Origin: Hamiltosporidium tvaerminnensis
Lineage: Eukaryota > Microsporidia > Dubosqiidae
Assembly (NCBI GenBank): GCA_022605425.2
Contig: JAKIMF020000005.1
Coordinates: forward strand, 592,501 to 656,500
Length of the DNA stretch: 64,000 nucleotides
Reading direction: 5' to 3'
Shown here: in pieces, positions 43,640 through 54,334 of the stretch
Numbering within the stretch: the stretch's first letter is position 1
Layout: each line of letters starts with the position of its first letter
Program-made: the position numbers and the translations under genes
The notes under the pieces: generated by a model
Told to the model about the DNA's origin: nothing
Databases searched by the model: none
What the model saw: only the letters and a program-made list of their open reading frames with translations

Positions 43640-45319
43640 ATGGATTATCTAGAAATTTCTAATAAAACCAGAGATTTGGAGCACAAATACAATTCCCTTC
43701 TTATAAACAGACTAAATAAGGAAAAGGAAATATTAAAAGATAAAATAACGCATTTGAAATCAAAAAATACAGAAATTACAGATTTACTTTTGCAAACACA
43801 AGAAACACTAAAAATATCGAAAGAAGAAATAAAATCGCTTATGGAAGTAAAAGAGAAGATTTTAAAAAACAATTTAAATCTTGAAAACACAAAAAAAGAA
43901 GAAAATTTACGGTATGTTTTAGGAGGTGAAGAAAATAAAAAAATAATTAAAGAATTACAAAAAGAAATAGAAAATCTAAAAAATGAACAAATTTTAAATA
44001 AAAGAATTAAAGAAGATTTAGATTTATTAAAAATTGAAAATACAAAAATTATTTTAGCCGATTCTAGTTTAAAAGCTAAAAATACTGTTTTAGAAAATGA
44101 AATTTTAAGTTTAAAAAACGAAAAAAATAAATTTTTCAATGAAATTATTTCGTTTAAAGATAAAATAATTAGAATGGAAAGAAATATTGAATTTTATCAA
44201 AATGAAAATAAAGAAAATGAAAGTAAAATTAAAAATTATGAAAAAGATATTTCTGAATTGAGAAATAATAACAAATTTTCTGTTTCCAAAGAAACAATTA
44301 AAAAGTTAGAAATACTTGAAAATGAAAATAATGAATTAAAAACTTTAAAAAATATTTATAAAGAAAAAGATAATTTATTGAATTCCTTAAAAGAGAATTT
44401 AAAACATAAAGAAGAAATTATTTCTTTACAAAGAGAAGTACTAAATAAATATAAAAATACTGATGAATATAAACAGAATGGAGCAACAGTTTCTTTACAA
44501 AGAGAAGTACTAAATAAATATAAAAATACTGATGAATACAAACAAAATGGAGAAACAGTTTCTTTACAAAGAGAAGTACTAAATAAATATAAAAATACTG
44601 ATGAATATAAACAAAATGGAGAAACAGTTTCTTTACAAAGAGAAGTACTAAATAAATATAAAAATACTGATGAATATAAATGTAAAGAAAATATTGAAGA
44701 ATCAAAAGAAGTAGAATCAGAAAGTCTTATATTTTCTCCGTTAAATAAATTTAAAAACCTAGAATCTAATTATTTAGAAAAAAAAGAATTTAAAAAAAGT
44801 ATTTTAAATCCTAAAAAACCAAATTCCAAGAAAAATAAAGATTTAGAAAAAGAAAATAAAAATATTTTTACAGATGAAATTTTACCAAAAAATAAAACCA
44901 TTAATAAATTTAAGGAGGGCGAAAATAAAAAGAACTCAGAAATTAAAAAAAATACTGTCACATTTAAAGAACCAGAAAATAAAAATAAGAAAAGTATTTT
45001 AAATAAAAATAGCCATTTAAAAAAAACGCCCTTAAATTCAAACACTAAATTACCTTCGATTTCGAGTTCCCCTTTTTCATCAAGAAAACCAAAAAAATCT
45101 GTGATTTTCCATCCAATTAAAAAAACTTCAAAAGCACGTTTATTAACTCAAAAAGAAGAAATCGAATCTGATTTTATTGTAAATTCTAAAGAAAACAACA
45201 CCAAACAAAGTAATGAAAATGTAAGTTTATCTCAACCTATAAAATTAGAAAATTCTTCTTTCTTTGCAAACCTTACTTTCACAGATTCAAGTCCTGTCAT
45301 TAAAAAACACAGATTTTAA
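43640..45319 (+). CDS. Coiled-coil protein with four 23-aa tandem repeats (559 aa)
   Basis: Not recognised as a known family. Residues about 1-270 are a near-continuous coiled coil rich in Glu/Lys/Leu/Asn (KEKEILKDKITHLKSKNTEI, EILENENNELKTLKN). Residues about 262-347 are four nearly identical 23-aa repeats, SLQREVLNKYKNTDEYKQN followed by GETV. The rest is Lys/Ser-rich, basic and probably disordered, with two KKSILN segments, TVTFKEPENK and KKSVIFHPIKK. The K-S-V-I-F string fits the RVxF pattern of protein phosphatase 1 docking sites, and SILN resembles SILK; this is a weak short-motif inference. No signal peptide or membrane segment. Likely a cytoskeletal, spindle or other structural scaffold protein; unsure. 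Confidence 0.75.
   Translation: MDYLEISNKTRDLEHKYNSLLINRLNKEKEILKDKITHLKSKNTEITDLLLQTQETLKISKEEIKSLMEVKEKILKNNLNLENTKKEENLRYVLGGEENKKIIKELQKEIENLKNEQILNKRIKEDLDLLKIENTKIILADSSLKAKNTVLENEILSLKNEKNKFFNEIISFKDKIIRMERNIEFYQNENKENESKIKNYEKDISELRNNNKFSVSKETIKKLEILENENNELKTLKNIYKEKDNLLNSLKENLKHKEEIISLQREVLNKYKNTDEYKQNGATVSLQREVLNKYKNTDEYKQNGETVSLQREVLNKYKNTDEYKQNGETVSLQREVLNKYKNTDEYKCKENIEESKEVESESLIFSPLNKFKNLESNYLEKKEFKKSILNPKKPNSKKNKDLEKENKNIFTDEILPKNKTINKFKEGENKKNSEIKKNTVTFKEPENKNKKSILNKNSHLKKTPLNSNTKLPSISSSPFSSRKPKKSVIFHPIKKTSKARLLTQKEEIESDFIVNSKENNTKQSNENVSLSQPIKLENSSFFANLTFTDSSPVIKKHRF
44423..44682 (+). repeat. 69-bp in-frame tandem repeat (about 3.8 copies)
   Basis: Units start at 44423, 44492, 44561 and 44630, each beginning TCTTTACAAAGAGAAGTACT. 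Differences between units are few (GGAGCA versus GGAGAA; AACAG versus AACAA), so the expansion is recent. The last unit ends at the conserved GAATATAAA. Confidence 0.9.
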
Positions 45320-45556
45320 GTTTTAAATTTCTTTTAAATCAATACAATGTTCGTTAAAATTTTTATAAATCATTTTCCATTTTTTTATAATTTTTTCATT
45401 TACAATTTATTTATAAATCCTTTTTTTATTACATTTTCTTTTCTAAAAATGTACTTTTCATTCTCAATTCATATATTAAATTATAATTCAGAATTTTTTT
45501 TATTCTATTTCTCATTCATATAGTCTATAATTAAAATCGATGGTTCTGAATTCCAT

Positions 45557-45715
45557 TTCTAAATCTATAAATATTTAATTATAATTCACAAATTTATTTT
45601 TTATTGTATTCCTCAATCTATTAATTCCTAAATCTATAAATATTTAATTCTGGTTCATAAATTTATTTTTCATTGTATTCCTCAGTTTATTAATTTCTAA
45701 ATCTAAAATATTTAT
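45557..45715. repeat. 68-70-bp tandem repeat between convergent genes
   Basis: Units begin at 45557, 45625 and 45695 with TTCTAAATCTATAAATATTT-type sequence and include TTATTGTATTCCTCAATCTA. About 2.3 copies lie between the 3' ends of the coiled-coil gene (plus) and the Sac-domain gene (minus). Confidence 0.8.
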
Positions 45716-45723
45716 TTTTTTAA

Positions 45724-48294
45724 TTAAATAATTGAAAAGAAACCAAAAATACAATCATAACCACTTTCATTAGTAAATATATAATTATACTCTCTTGAAA
45801 TAAAATTTCCTAAAAATAAAATTCTATTAAAATAAGAATAGCAAGGAACTCCATTTTTGAGGGTTTCTTTAGGTTGAAATGTAATTTCATGTTCTTTTAA
45901 ATCGTCAAAATTTTTTAAAATTATACTTAAATAATTTCTAGAAAGTATTTTTTTAAATTTATTATCTTGAATTAACTCTTGAATAGTTTTTCTTGATAAA
46001 ATAATTGGTGTATCAATATTTCCTAAAAAAAGTAAATTTTTATTTTTATATTTGTATTGCAAATCATTTAAAAATAAATAAAAAAGATTTTTTTTATCAA
46101 AATCTAATTTGTTGAGTTTGAAATCACAATTAATGATTACAAAGGTTTTGTTTTGAAATATAAATGTACTTGTAATCAATGTGTTGCTAGTTGATGCTTC
46201 AAATTTTATTTTTTCTTTTTTATTTGAAATACTTGATATTTCATCTATTTTGTCGTTTTTTATAAAAACCAAAGTAGCCAATTCGTAGGAAAAGTTTTGA
46301 AAAGCTAAAATAAAATTATTTTCTAAAAATTTTGATTCTAAAAAATTTTTCCATTTCAATCTTTCAATACTTTTATCTTTAAAAAACATTTTACTGACAT
46401 TAAAGTACATCTTTTGTAAACAAATTATAATTATATTTGTATTTTCTGGTATATTCAAATCAAAAGAATATGATGATTTGTAAGGAATATGATTAAGATT
46501 ACAACAAAGTACTAAAAAATTATTACCGCACTTTTCTAAAGACATATTCTCAAATTTATTTTTAATATCTAAAACTGTAAAATCTTTTTCCAATTTAAAA
46601 TTTTCTTCTTCTAAAATTAAATTTGTTTCCAATATAGTTGGACTTTCATTTTTTTCAGTTTTAAATTCTTCAGAAAAAATTGTAGGTTCTTCATTATTTT
46701 TTTCTAAAAGTAAATTTATTAATTCATATTTCATTTTATCTGAAAATCCACTGTTTATAATACGAGAAGCTGAAATTATAAAATCATCTATGATTCCAAC
46801 AAATGACCGCTTTTCTTTTAAAGCAAGTTCACTTCTCATGGCATCAGAACCAGAATAAAAATAACTTAAGATGTGTCCATTTTCTACCCAAATCGTTTTT
46901 AAATTTAATTTTACATTTTCAATAATTTTATAATTTAAATCGTATTTTTCTAAAATTTGGTAAAAAAAATATTCACAAATTAAATATTGTGCAAGATTTG
47001 TTCTGTCCAAACAATCTACACACGAAACACGAAAAATAACATTTTTATCTTCAATTCTTACAAGTTTTTCCATAAATATTTTCTTCAATAATCTGAAATT
47101 ACCTGTATAATTATTTATGTCAAAAGAAGTAAATGGAATATTTTGATTCAAAAGACACTCTTCGTACATTCCAGATAATTTTGTTTCTCCTCTTTTTTTC
47201 CCCAAAAGATTCCACACATGTATTTTTCCATATTTAGTTTTCAAATGATCAAAATGTCTTTTAAATGCATTTTTGCTAATTTCACTTTCTCTTGAAAATT
47301 TAAATTCAAATTTTAAAGGATTTTTTTCTTGGTACCAAAATAAAGGAATTGAACCTCTGATTAATGTAATTTCAAAAATAATATTTTCTTTCAAATAAAT
47401 TCTACACAATGTTTTTACAAAGAAAGAAACATTTCCATTGTCATCTAATCCTCTACAATACAACCTAGGACCTACTTTTGCACTTGAAATAAGAGAAAGT
47501 AATTGTATTTCAAATTTATCAGAATAAATGTGACGTTCTTCTTTGAAAGTTTCATTTTCTTGTATCAAAATATTTTCTTCAAATAAATTTAAAGTTTTTA
47601 ATGAATCTTTAGAATTAATTTGAATTTCTTTAGAATTAAAATTTAATTCTTTTTCTTTCTTGTATTCTTTTAAAGGAACATATTTTATATTGAAAAATCC
47701 ACATACCATAATTCCTATTCCTAAATCATTATAATCTCCTGATTTGGCATTTGAACTTTCGAAAAATAATTGAATTTCTAAATTTTCTTCAGAAATTTTT
47801 AAAAATCTTTTTTTCATTATCGAATTCCAAATAAACTTTTCATTTTCTAAAAAATCACTAACAAAGGTATTTTTTTCTAAATCTGAATTCTTCATAAAAT
47901 AAAAATTGTGTGTTTGAACAAAGCCAGCCATTCTAAGATTTTCATTCGATAAATCTTCATCACTAAAATTTTCATTTTTTTCTTTTCTTCCTAATTTTTT
48001 TAATGCATAAAATTTTATTTTATTTATTTTATAAATATTTATTTCATTAAATTTTCCAACAAAATTACATCTTGAAACATAACTAAAATACCAATTGGTT
48101 TCTTCATTTTTTTTAATCTCTAAAATACCGATAGCACAACAAAAATCATCAATTAATGTATCGCTATAATCGGTTTCAAAACAATTTTTATTACTAGTTT
48201 CAGTATCCTGTTTTCCCTGTATGAACACGTAACCATTAGATGTTTTATATGATATTCTTTTGGTTTGCTGTGATATTTCTATTTTACCATCCAT
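45724..48294 (-). CDS. Synaptojanin-like protein: active-looking Sac phosphatase plus degenerate 5-phosphatase domain (856 aa)
   Basis: Sac domains remove phosphates from phosphoinositides (PI4P, PI3P, PI3,5P2) on membranes. Residues about 50-500 form the Sac domain: KVGPRLYCRGLDDNG (about 273-287), RGSIPLFW (313-320) and the catalytic CX5R site SCVDCLDRTN, with Cys425 and Arg431, all as in active Sac proteins; YSGSDA (480-485) follows. Residues about 590-856 have the layout of an inositol-polyphosphate 5-phosphatase: FLVLCCNLNH, IIIICLQK (LQE in active enzymes), LLFLGNID (GDLN), FQPKETLKNG, CYSYFNRIL (AWCDRIL) and SGYDCIFGFF (SDHRPV). The metal-binding and catalytic Glu, Asp, Asp and His are all replaced, so this half is probably dead. 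Sac followed by 5-phosphatase is the architecture of synaptojanin and yeast Inp51-53. No signal peptide. The start is the first ATG, with TCC upstream. Confidence 0.88.
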   Translation of the reverse strand: MDGKIEISQQTKRISYKTSNGYVFIQGKQDTETSNKNCFETDYSDTLIDDFCCAIGILEIKKNEETNWYFSYVSRCNFVGKFNEINIYKINKIKFYALKKLGRKEKNENFSDEDLSNENLRMAGFVQTHNFYFMKNSDLEKNTFVSDFLENEKFIWNSIMKKRFLKISEENLEIQLFFESSNAKSGDYNDLGIGIMVCGFFNIKYVPLKEYKKEKELNFNSKEIQINSKDSLKTLNLFEENILIQENETFKEERHIYSDKFEIQLLSLISSAKVGPRLYCRGLDDNGNVSFFVKTLCRIYLKENIIFEITLIRGSIPLFWYQEKNPLKFEFKFSRESEISKNAFKRHFDHLKTKYGKIHVWNLLGKKRGETKLSGMYEECLLNQNIPFTSFDINNYTGNFRLLKKIFMEKLVRIEDKNVIFRVSCVDCLDRTNLAQYLICEYFFYQILEKYDLNYKIIENVKLNLKTIWVENGHILSYFYSGSDAMRSELALKEKRSFVGIIDDFIISASRIINSGFSDKMKYELINLLLEKNNEEPTIFSEEFKTEKNESPTILETNLILEEENFKLEKDFTVLDIKNKFENMSLEKCGNNFLVLCCNLNHIPYKSSYSFDLNIPENTNIIIICLQKMYFNVSKMFFKDKSIERLKWKNFLESKFLENNFILAFQNFSYELATLVFIKNDKIDEISSISNKKEKIKFEASTSNTLITSTFIFQNKTFVIINCDFKLNKLDFDKKNLFYLFLNDLQYKYKNKNLLFLGNIDTPIILSRKTIQELIQDNKFKKILSRNYLSIILKNFDDLKEHEITFQPKETLKNGVPCYSYFNRILFLGNFISREYNYIFTNESGYDCIFGFFSII

Positions 48295-51200
48295 TTGAAA
48301 GGATAATTTTTTTTTATTTAAAATAATATTTTTTTTGATACCAAATGTTTTAGTATCACATTTAATAGTGATAACAACTTCAGAATTATTTGTATACGAG
48401 TAAATATAAATTAGAATTAAAGAAATTATTTGAAATTTGGAATCTAAGAAATTTAAAAACTATGAAATTTTGTAACAAAGAAAACTTTTAAATTATTCAA
48501 TAATTTATTTTTTGAAAAGTGAAAAGAACTAAGAAATTGTTTTGTAAAAGTCAAAGTTGAAATTAGAATTTTAAGATTCAAATAAATTTTCCGCAATTTA
48601 AGCAACTACATTTAAACTTAACCAACCTTTTATACTTTAATTTCTGAATAAATATAAAAAAAATATAAACTTTGTCATTTTTTTATTGTATATCGTATGA
48701 TATATTAAGTTTAATTCCATTATATAGATTTATTTTATATGTACATATATTACCGGAATTAAAGTGTCACACCTACAGACAAATTGGAAAATTGTATACA
48801 ATATAACAGATTAGTATGAAAACAGATAAGCCTGATTGAATCGGACTAAATAAGTAAGATCTATTGTTTGGACTGTACACTTAAAACAAATATAAAATTC
48901 ATTTTTAGAATGGAATAAGTACAATTAATATTAAATATCCTTGAAAACGCGTAAAGAAATTATTTTGGGAACCAAAATAAAATATATTTCAAATATCGGA
49001 ATGGTTAAACCGATATATGTTTCGAGGTAAGAGCAAAATCATGGTAATCCTCATTAGAGTTGGAAATATTTTAAAAGTTTCGGTTTAAATAATTATAATC
49101 AGGAATCCAATTATTTAAATAAGATTAAAAAATAATCTAACATATTTATTGATTTGGCGTTGGGATAATATTTTTTGAAATAATTTGCAGAGGCATTGTC
49201 CCTAAATATCCAAGAGTGTATTTAAAAAATTCATAATACAATCAATATTATAAGAATTATACTCGAAATACCAAAAATATTTCCAGAAACCATTTTCTCA
49301 ATATTTTTCTGATATGAGGCAGACTAAAAGATATTTAAAGTTGAAAATCATATCTGCATGTCGTACACAAAATTAGAATACACATGTAGCTTATACTTCC
49401 TTGTGAAACATGCAAATATAAAAAATTATGTTCGCTAAGAAAGACGAAAAATATATCTTTAAATTTTAGATAAGGCAACCATAGACTAAGATTCGATAAA
49501 AAAATTCTTATTTAGTAAGATACGGAGAAGAGAACCAAATATACAACTAGATAGAAAATGAAATGTAATATTCCACTCTATATAACTTAGCCTTTCCGTT
49601 AAAATTTTAATTAGTAATGAATGAAGCAAGTATGTGTAAAAAATTTTGCATGTAAAAAGCAACTAAAACCAACTTTCGAATTGCATAGATAAGGCAAACA
49701 AAATAATAAATTTCAACCAAAATTATAAACTGGAACTAAGAATCTCTTAATTTCCTCTTTATTTAGGCAAACCTGCATCTTAAGCTGAAAAAAGTTCGGA
49801 CAAATCAACCAATTACAAAATAAACAGTAGAAACCTACGCTCGGCTAATATTTAAGATTCTTCCGGACTTAAGGTTCTACTTCAATCATTAATATAACAT
49901 AACAAATGCCCGTTCTAAACTATTAAAATGGGCCTGGTTTATAGCACACAATTAACTATTCAGGTCATTAAAAGCTGTGCAAAAATTTTACTTCTCGTAT
50001 AATTTTAGCATTAGGACACGGTTTTGCAGGATGCCTAAAGATTTTTAATATACCTTTAAAGCTTAATAAACAAAAATATTGTGATTTAACATACAATTGT
50101 CGTAAAAAATGAACAAATTATTTAAGTAATGCAAGAAGTTAAACAATAGGAGAAAGAAGAACAATGAAAAAACCTTTACTTTTTTTACCAAAAGATGTTC
50201 CTATACCGATATGCAAGTAACCGCTTAAAAATCTAGATCTTAATTGTAAATCAAGAAATATCAAGGAATATGATATTCGAACCTTTTAAACTGGAAGTTT
50301 TAAATTTACTCTGTTGCTAGAGGGTTATATTTTTGATTGCGTTAAACAGTAAATACCCGGGTTTAAATTAAATCTGATGATTTCAAAGACTACGAGCATA
50401 TGAAGATAGCTCAAGAAAGTTATACATATGCAGGATTTAAAAATAAGTCCATATTTGATCGGAAATAAAACATTACGAGGCGTTTCCAATTTATTACTCT
50501 TTAAAAGCGATTAAAAAAACATCTTAAAAAAATATTATGCTTTAAACAAAAGTTTAAAAATTTTTTTGCCCGAATTTATTTAAGGTTAATTAATGGAGCG
50601 CTTACCCGAAGCTCTTGTTGGTCGCAACGACCATTTAATGATATTAAAAACAAATCTCGATGAATTGTATATTAAGAATTTTCGATAATATAATCACATA
50701 TTTGAGCTAATTTGAGGCCCAAAATTTTGTTAAAAATATAAGGTTTTCGATCAACATAGCGAATGGGTGAAAAAAGATAGTTTCGATCAACCGTCTTCTA
50801 AGGTTTGCTTCGAAGAAATTATAGGCTTATAGGCTTCTGTAATTTATGATTATTATGAGGCGACTTTTTTTTGAAAAGTCATTTTTTTGCATGATTTTGA
50901 TATTTTTTTCAATAATACCACCCTTAAATATCTTTTAATTGCATTAAAGTCATATGTCTTTAAAGAAATACGAAAGCCTTTTCTTTTTTTTGAGAAAACA
51001 TATTTAATTTTAAACAAAATGCCATAGAAACGTTGATACACATATCACTTATATCCCATGTCTCCAAAAAAAAGGACAAATATCTGGGAAATATCGTTAA
51101 ACATAAATGTAAAAACGAGCGTTGAAACAACAGAATTTATCAAGACGCTAATAAATTAGCAACTACAGAACGAAATAGGATCTGCGATCTTTTTCTCAAA

Positions 51201-51597
51201 AAGACTATGCCATAAACCAAATAATATAAGTTTCAATTAAAAAAATCATTTCAAAAATTATTCTGGTTGTATAAAAAGAATTGAAAATGTAAATTTCTCT
51301 TTGTGTCTTGAAATTTATTAAGGTAACAATATCAAAAGTAAATATTAAAATATCTGAAGCACAGATAAAAACACGAAAAAAATTTTGAAAATTACGTCCA
51401 AACAAGAAAGATGATAATATCTTTTATTGTGTTCTAAATGTATTGATTAAATCTACATACCAAAAAAAGAATATTAAGAGTCGATATATATATGAAAGGA
51501 TTCACATATAAATTGATTTTAGTATTTCAATTTTTGGAAGACGTTTTAATTTTGAGAAGAACATATAAATGCATAGAAAATAATGACAATCCTTGGA
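48295..51597. other. Long gene-free stretch
   Basis: About 3.3 kb with no accepted gene. Frames at 50853-51041 and 51205-51405 are short and unrecognised. A small perfect hairpin TGGTCG-CAA-CGACCA lies at 50619-50633 within a GC-richer patch (GGAGCGCTTACCCGAAGCTC). Confidence 0.4.
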
Positions 51598-51605
51598 ATC
51601 AAGAA
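51598..51605. repeat. Target-site duplication, left, of copy F
   Basis: ATCAAGAA, repeated at 52190-52197 directly beyond the other end of the element. Confidence 0.55.
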
Positions 51606-51607
51606 GC

Positions 51608-52189
51608 TTTATTTAAAAGTTCGCATCTTTTTAAAACAGTGGCAAGCGTTATATTTGTTTTCATGATATTAACGCAGATTTGGGTCTAACATAAATAACT
51701 GCTGCCTCAAAACTCCATCAGTCCCTCCTGCCATACCTATGTTCCAAACGCTTTCATCTACCAGGTGTGTAGAATTCAATTAATAGGCGAGGCAGTTGCC
51801 CGGATTTAGTTAATGTCGTTGCATGAAGTTTGATCGAAGGCCGAAGCCCTCCCGGGGCTAACCAAGACTATGCAGCGTTCTTACTTACTTTATATTTTCT
51901 GAACCCAATAAACTTCTTGCTAAGATATATTTCAGGGATTAACATGGGATCAACCTAAGCAGTAAAATGCCATACTAACAGGTATAACCTGCTACTTAGC
52001 TTTTCCGACTTTTAAGGGTTTTATTTTATATCTCCCAGGTGACAAGTCTTCTAACACGAGTGAGAAAGGTTGAATTTTTAAGCTTTTACCTGGCACTTAT
52101 CTACGTGTTAACTACGGTCTGCAATCTGGTTACATAAAAAACTTAAAATAAATCTGTAGAAAAAGTTTCGCCATTTCGTGGACCTAGAT
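51608..52189 (-). mobile_element. SINE-like element, copy F (5'-truncated, inverted)
   Basis: Same 3' end as copy C (TTTATTTAAAAG on the plus strand, then CATCTTTTTAAAA and GTTATATTTGTTTTCATGA). It stops at AAGTTTCGCCATTTCGTGGA, lacking roughly the first 160 bases of the full element. Flanked by ATCAAGAA on both sides. A constant 3' end with a truncated 5' end and a target duplication is the hallmark of target-primed reverse transcription. Confidence 0.8.
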
Positions 52190-52197
52190 ATCAAGAA
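52190..52197. repeat. Target-site duplication, right, of copy F
   Basis: ATCAAGAA, partner of 51598-51605. Confidence 0.55.
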
Positions 52198-54334
52198 AAC
52201 CATTAGTTATTTTAACATAAAACAAAATCGTAGGAACCAGCACGACGAATATTCTACACTTCAATTTGAATATATATTTATAGATATTATAAGATGATAA
52301 AAACAAGCAAAGAAAATTCTAACACATATTTTTAAAATATAGATGTAAAATTTCAAAGCATAAAAATTATGTCGTGTCAAATGGAATTATAGAAATTTAT
52401 TTTTTTCAAAAAATAATATTAAATACTGTTTTATGAACTATCATGTGCAAATTTTGTATTTATTGTCTGACTTTTTGTATTGAATGATAGGGTAGTGAGC
52501 GTATAGATACGAATTAAGAAACTCTTAAGTAAATACAAATGGCTCAATATCTATCTAAAGTAGTTCCCGAGAATATTCATATATTATGACCTTACTAAAT
52601 GATTATATACCAATTCAACTTTTAGAAACTTCTGAAAGAATTAAAAAAATGGGATTCAAGCAATTCTAATCTTAGAAAATAGCGAATAACACGAGCTTTT
52701 TGAAAACTTTATTCAAGACAAAATATTTAAAAATAGAGAAACAAAAACAATTATGGAGCAAAAGAAATTTGCAAATATATATTAATAGGTTAAAATCATG
52801 GTTCAAATGTATATTCATTACAAACATTGAAATTTATATTTCTGTGAAATAGGCTAAAAAGGATAGCATATGCTGCTAAATGACAATTCCTTTGTGTTTT
52901 TTTAATAGTAATCTATTTCAGAGGAAAAAAGAAGGCTTCATCAATTGTATTATATCAGTTAAAACCCAATAACATGAAATCAAGCAGACACAAAAATAAA
53001 TCTGACACTATTAAATGACATTAAAAGGATCTTTGGCACCTGTGTTTTGGGTTACATATACCTTTTTATCAAACAAGAATCGGGAATTAGTCGTTATAGT
53101 GATTTCTTTAAACGTAATAAATAATAATGGGAAAAAACACATTTCCTATTTAGTAAATCATAAATTAGCAATTATTTTGTATCACAAATCAAGGATAAAA
53201 AAATTTAGGAAATCCGAATTACTTACAAACTTCTTAAGGCATTGCTTTTAGAAACTTCGAATTTAATTTTTAATGAAAAGTTTCTTTTTAATTTAAATTT
53301 AGTAGCATATGATTTCTTCATATAATTGTGTTGATATCACCAACGGCATATAAGAGGAATCTTTAAAGGCTGAATATTAGTAAGAATAAAAACATGTATT
53401 TAAATGTAATATCAGAATGCTGAAAAAGAAATTCTGTTGATAAAGGTGTTTTTCGTTAGAAAAAAGTTAATGAGGTTTGCAGAAAGAGAATAAAATATGC
53501 CATACAAGTAGAAATAGTTCAGATAGAATCCAATCTTTCTTGTATATATAAACGTATTAGAAATTATATGTATAATAGTACAGACCCAAAATATTTATTC
53601 ACAAATGTGAATATACCGACTAAAAAGAGTGCACTGGCACAAAATATAAAAGCGCATACTTCGAAACACTAGTAAAATTTTCCAGAAAGCAGAGATAAAA
53701 CAAAAAAAAACTTTCAAGCAAATACCTCGATAGTAAATCCATTTGAATATAGTAACATATTGAGTGAATTATACTATTTTTATATTAAATAAACAAGTTT
53801 TTTGTATTTTTTTTTAATAATTTATCCATAAAAATTTAAATTAATTTTGAGATAATTTTAATATTCGTTTTTAATTTAGTTATAATTTTTTTAAAAAATT
53901 TTTGTCTATATTTTAAAAATACATTTCAAAGTTATTGTAAGAAAATTAATAGATTTTGTTATAATTATAAACAAATTTTCATTTCTGATCTTTTTTGTCA
54001 AAGTTTAAAAGACCACCTTTTGAAATTTTCTTTTATAAATTATGATATTTTGATTTACAAATTCTCGTATTTAATATTTTAAGATTTTGTATTAAAAAAG
54101 TTTTCAACACTATAAATCTTAATTAATTATAATTTTAAATAAAAGAAATCTTATTTTGTTTAAAAGTATTCTAGATAGTAGACATGTTTAATTTTTGATT
54201 GGTATTACTTTAATATATATTTTTAAATGAGAAACGTCATAATTTATTCTCTTTGAGATATATTATTTTTTTTCAAATTAATTTAATCAATTTTTAACTT
54301 TATAAATAGAAAAACTTATATAAAAATCCTTGTA
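52198..54334. other. AT-rich intergenic
   Basis: No accepted gene; a 78-codon frame at 53015-53251 has no recognisable feature. The last 130 bases carry AAATTAATTTAATCAATTTT ahead of the secreted gene at 54335. Confidence 0.4.

Noticed and set aside
44356-45045. Phe/Leu/Ser-rich minus-strand frames opposite the coiled-coil gene
   Set aside because: Shadows of Glu/Lys/Asn-rich coding on the plus strand, including the 69-bp repeat.
53015-53251. 78-codon frame
   Set aside because: No domain, no signal peptide, no start motif; length is within chance expectation for a 2-kb gene-free stretch.
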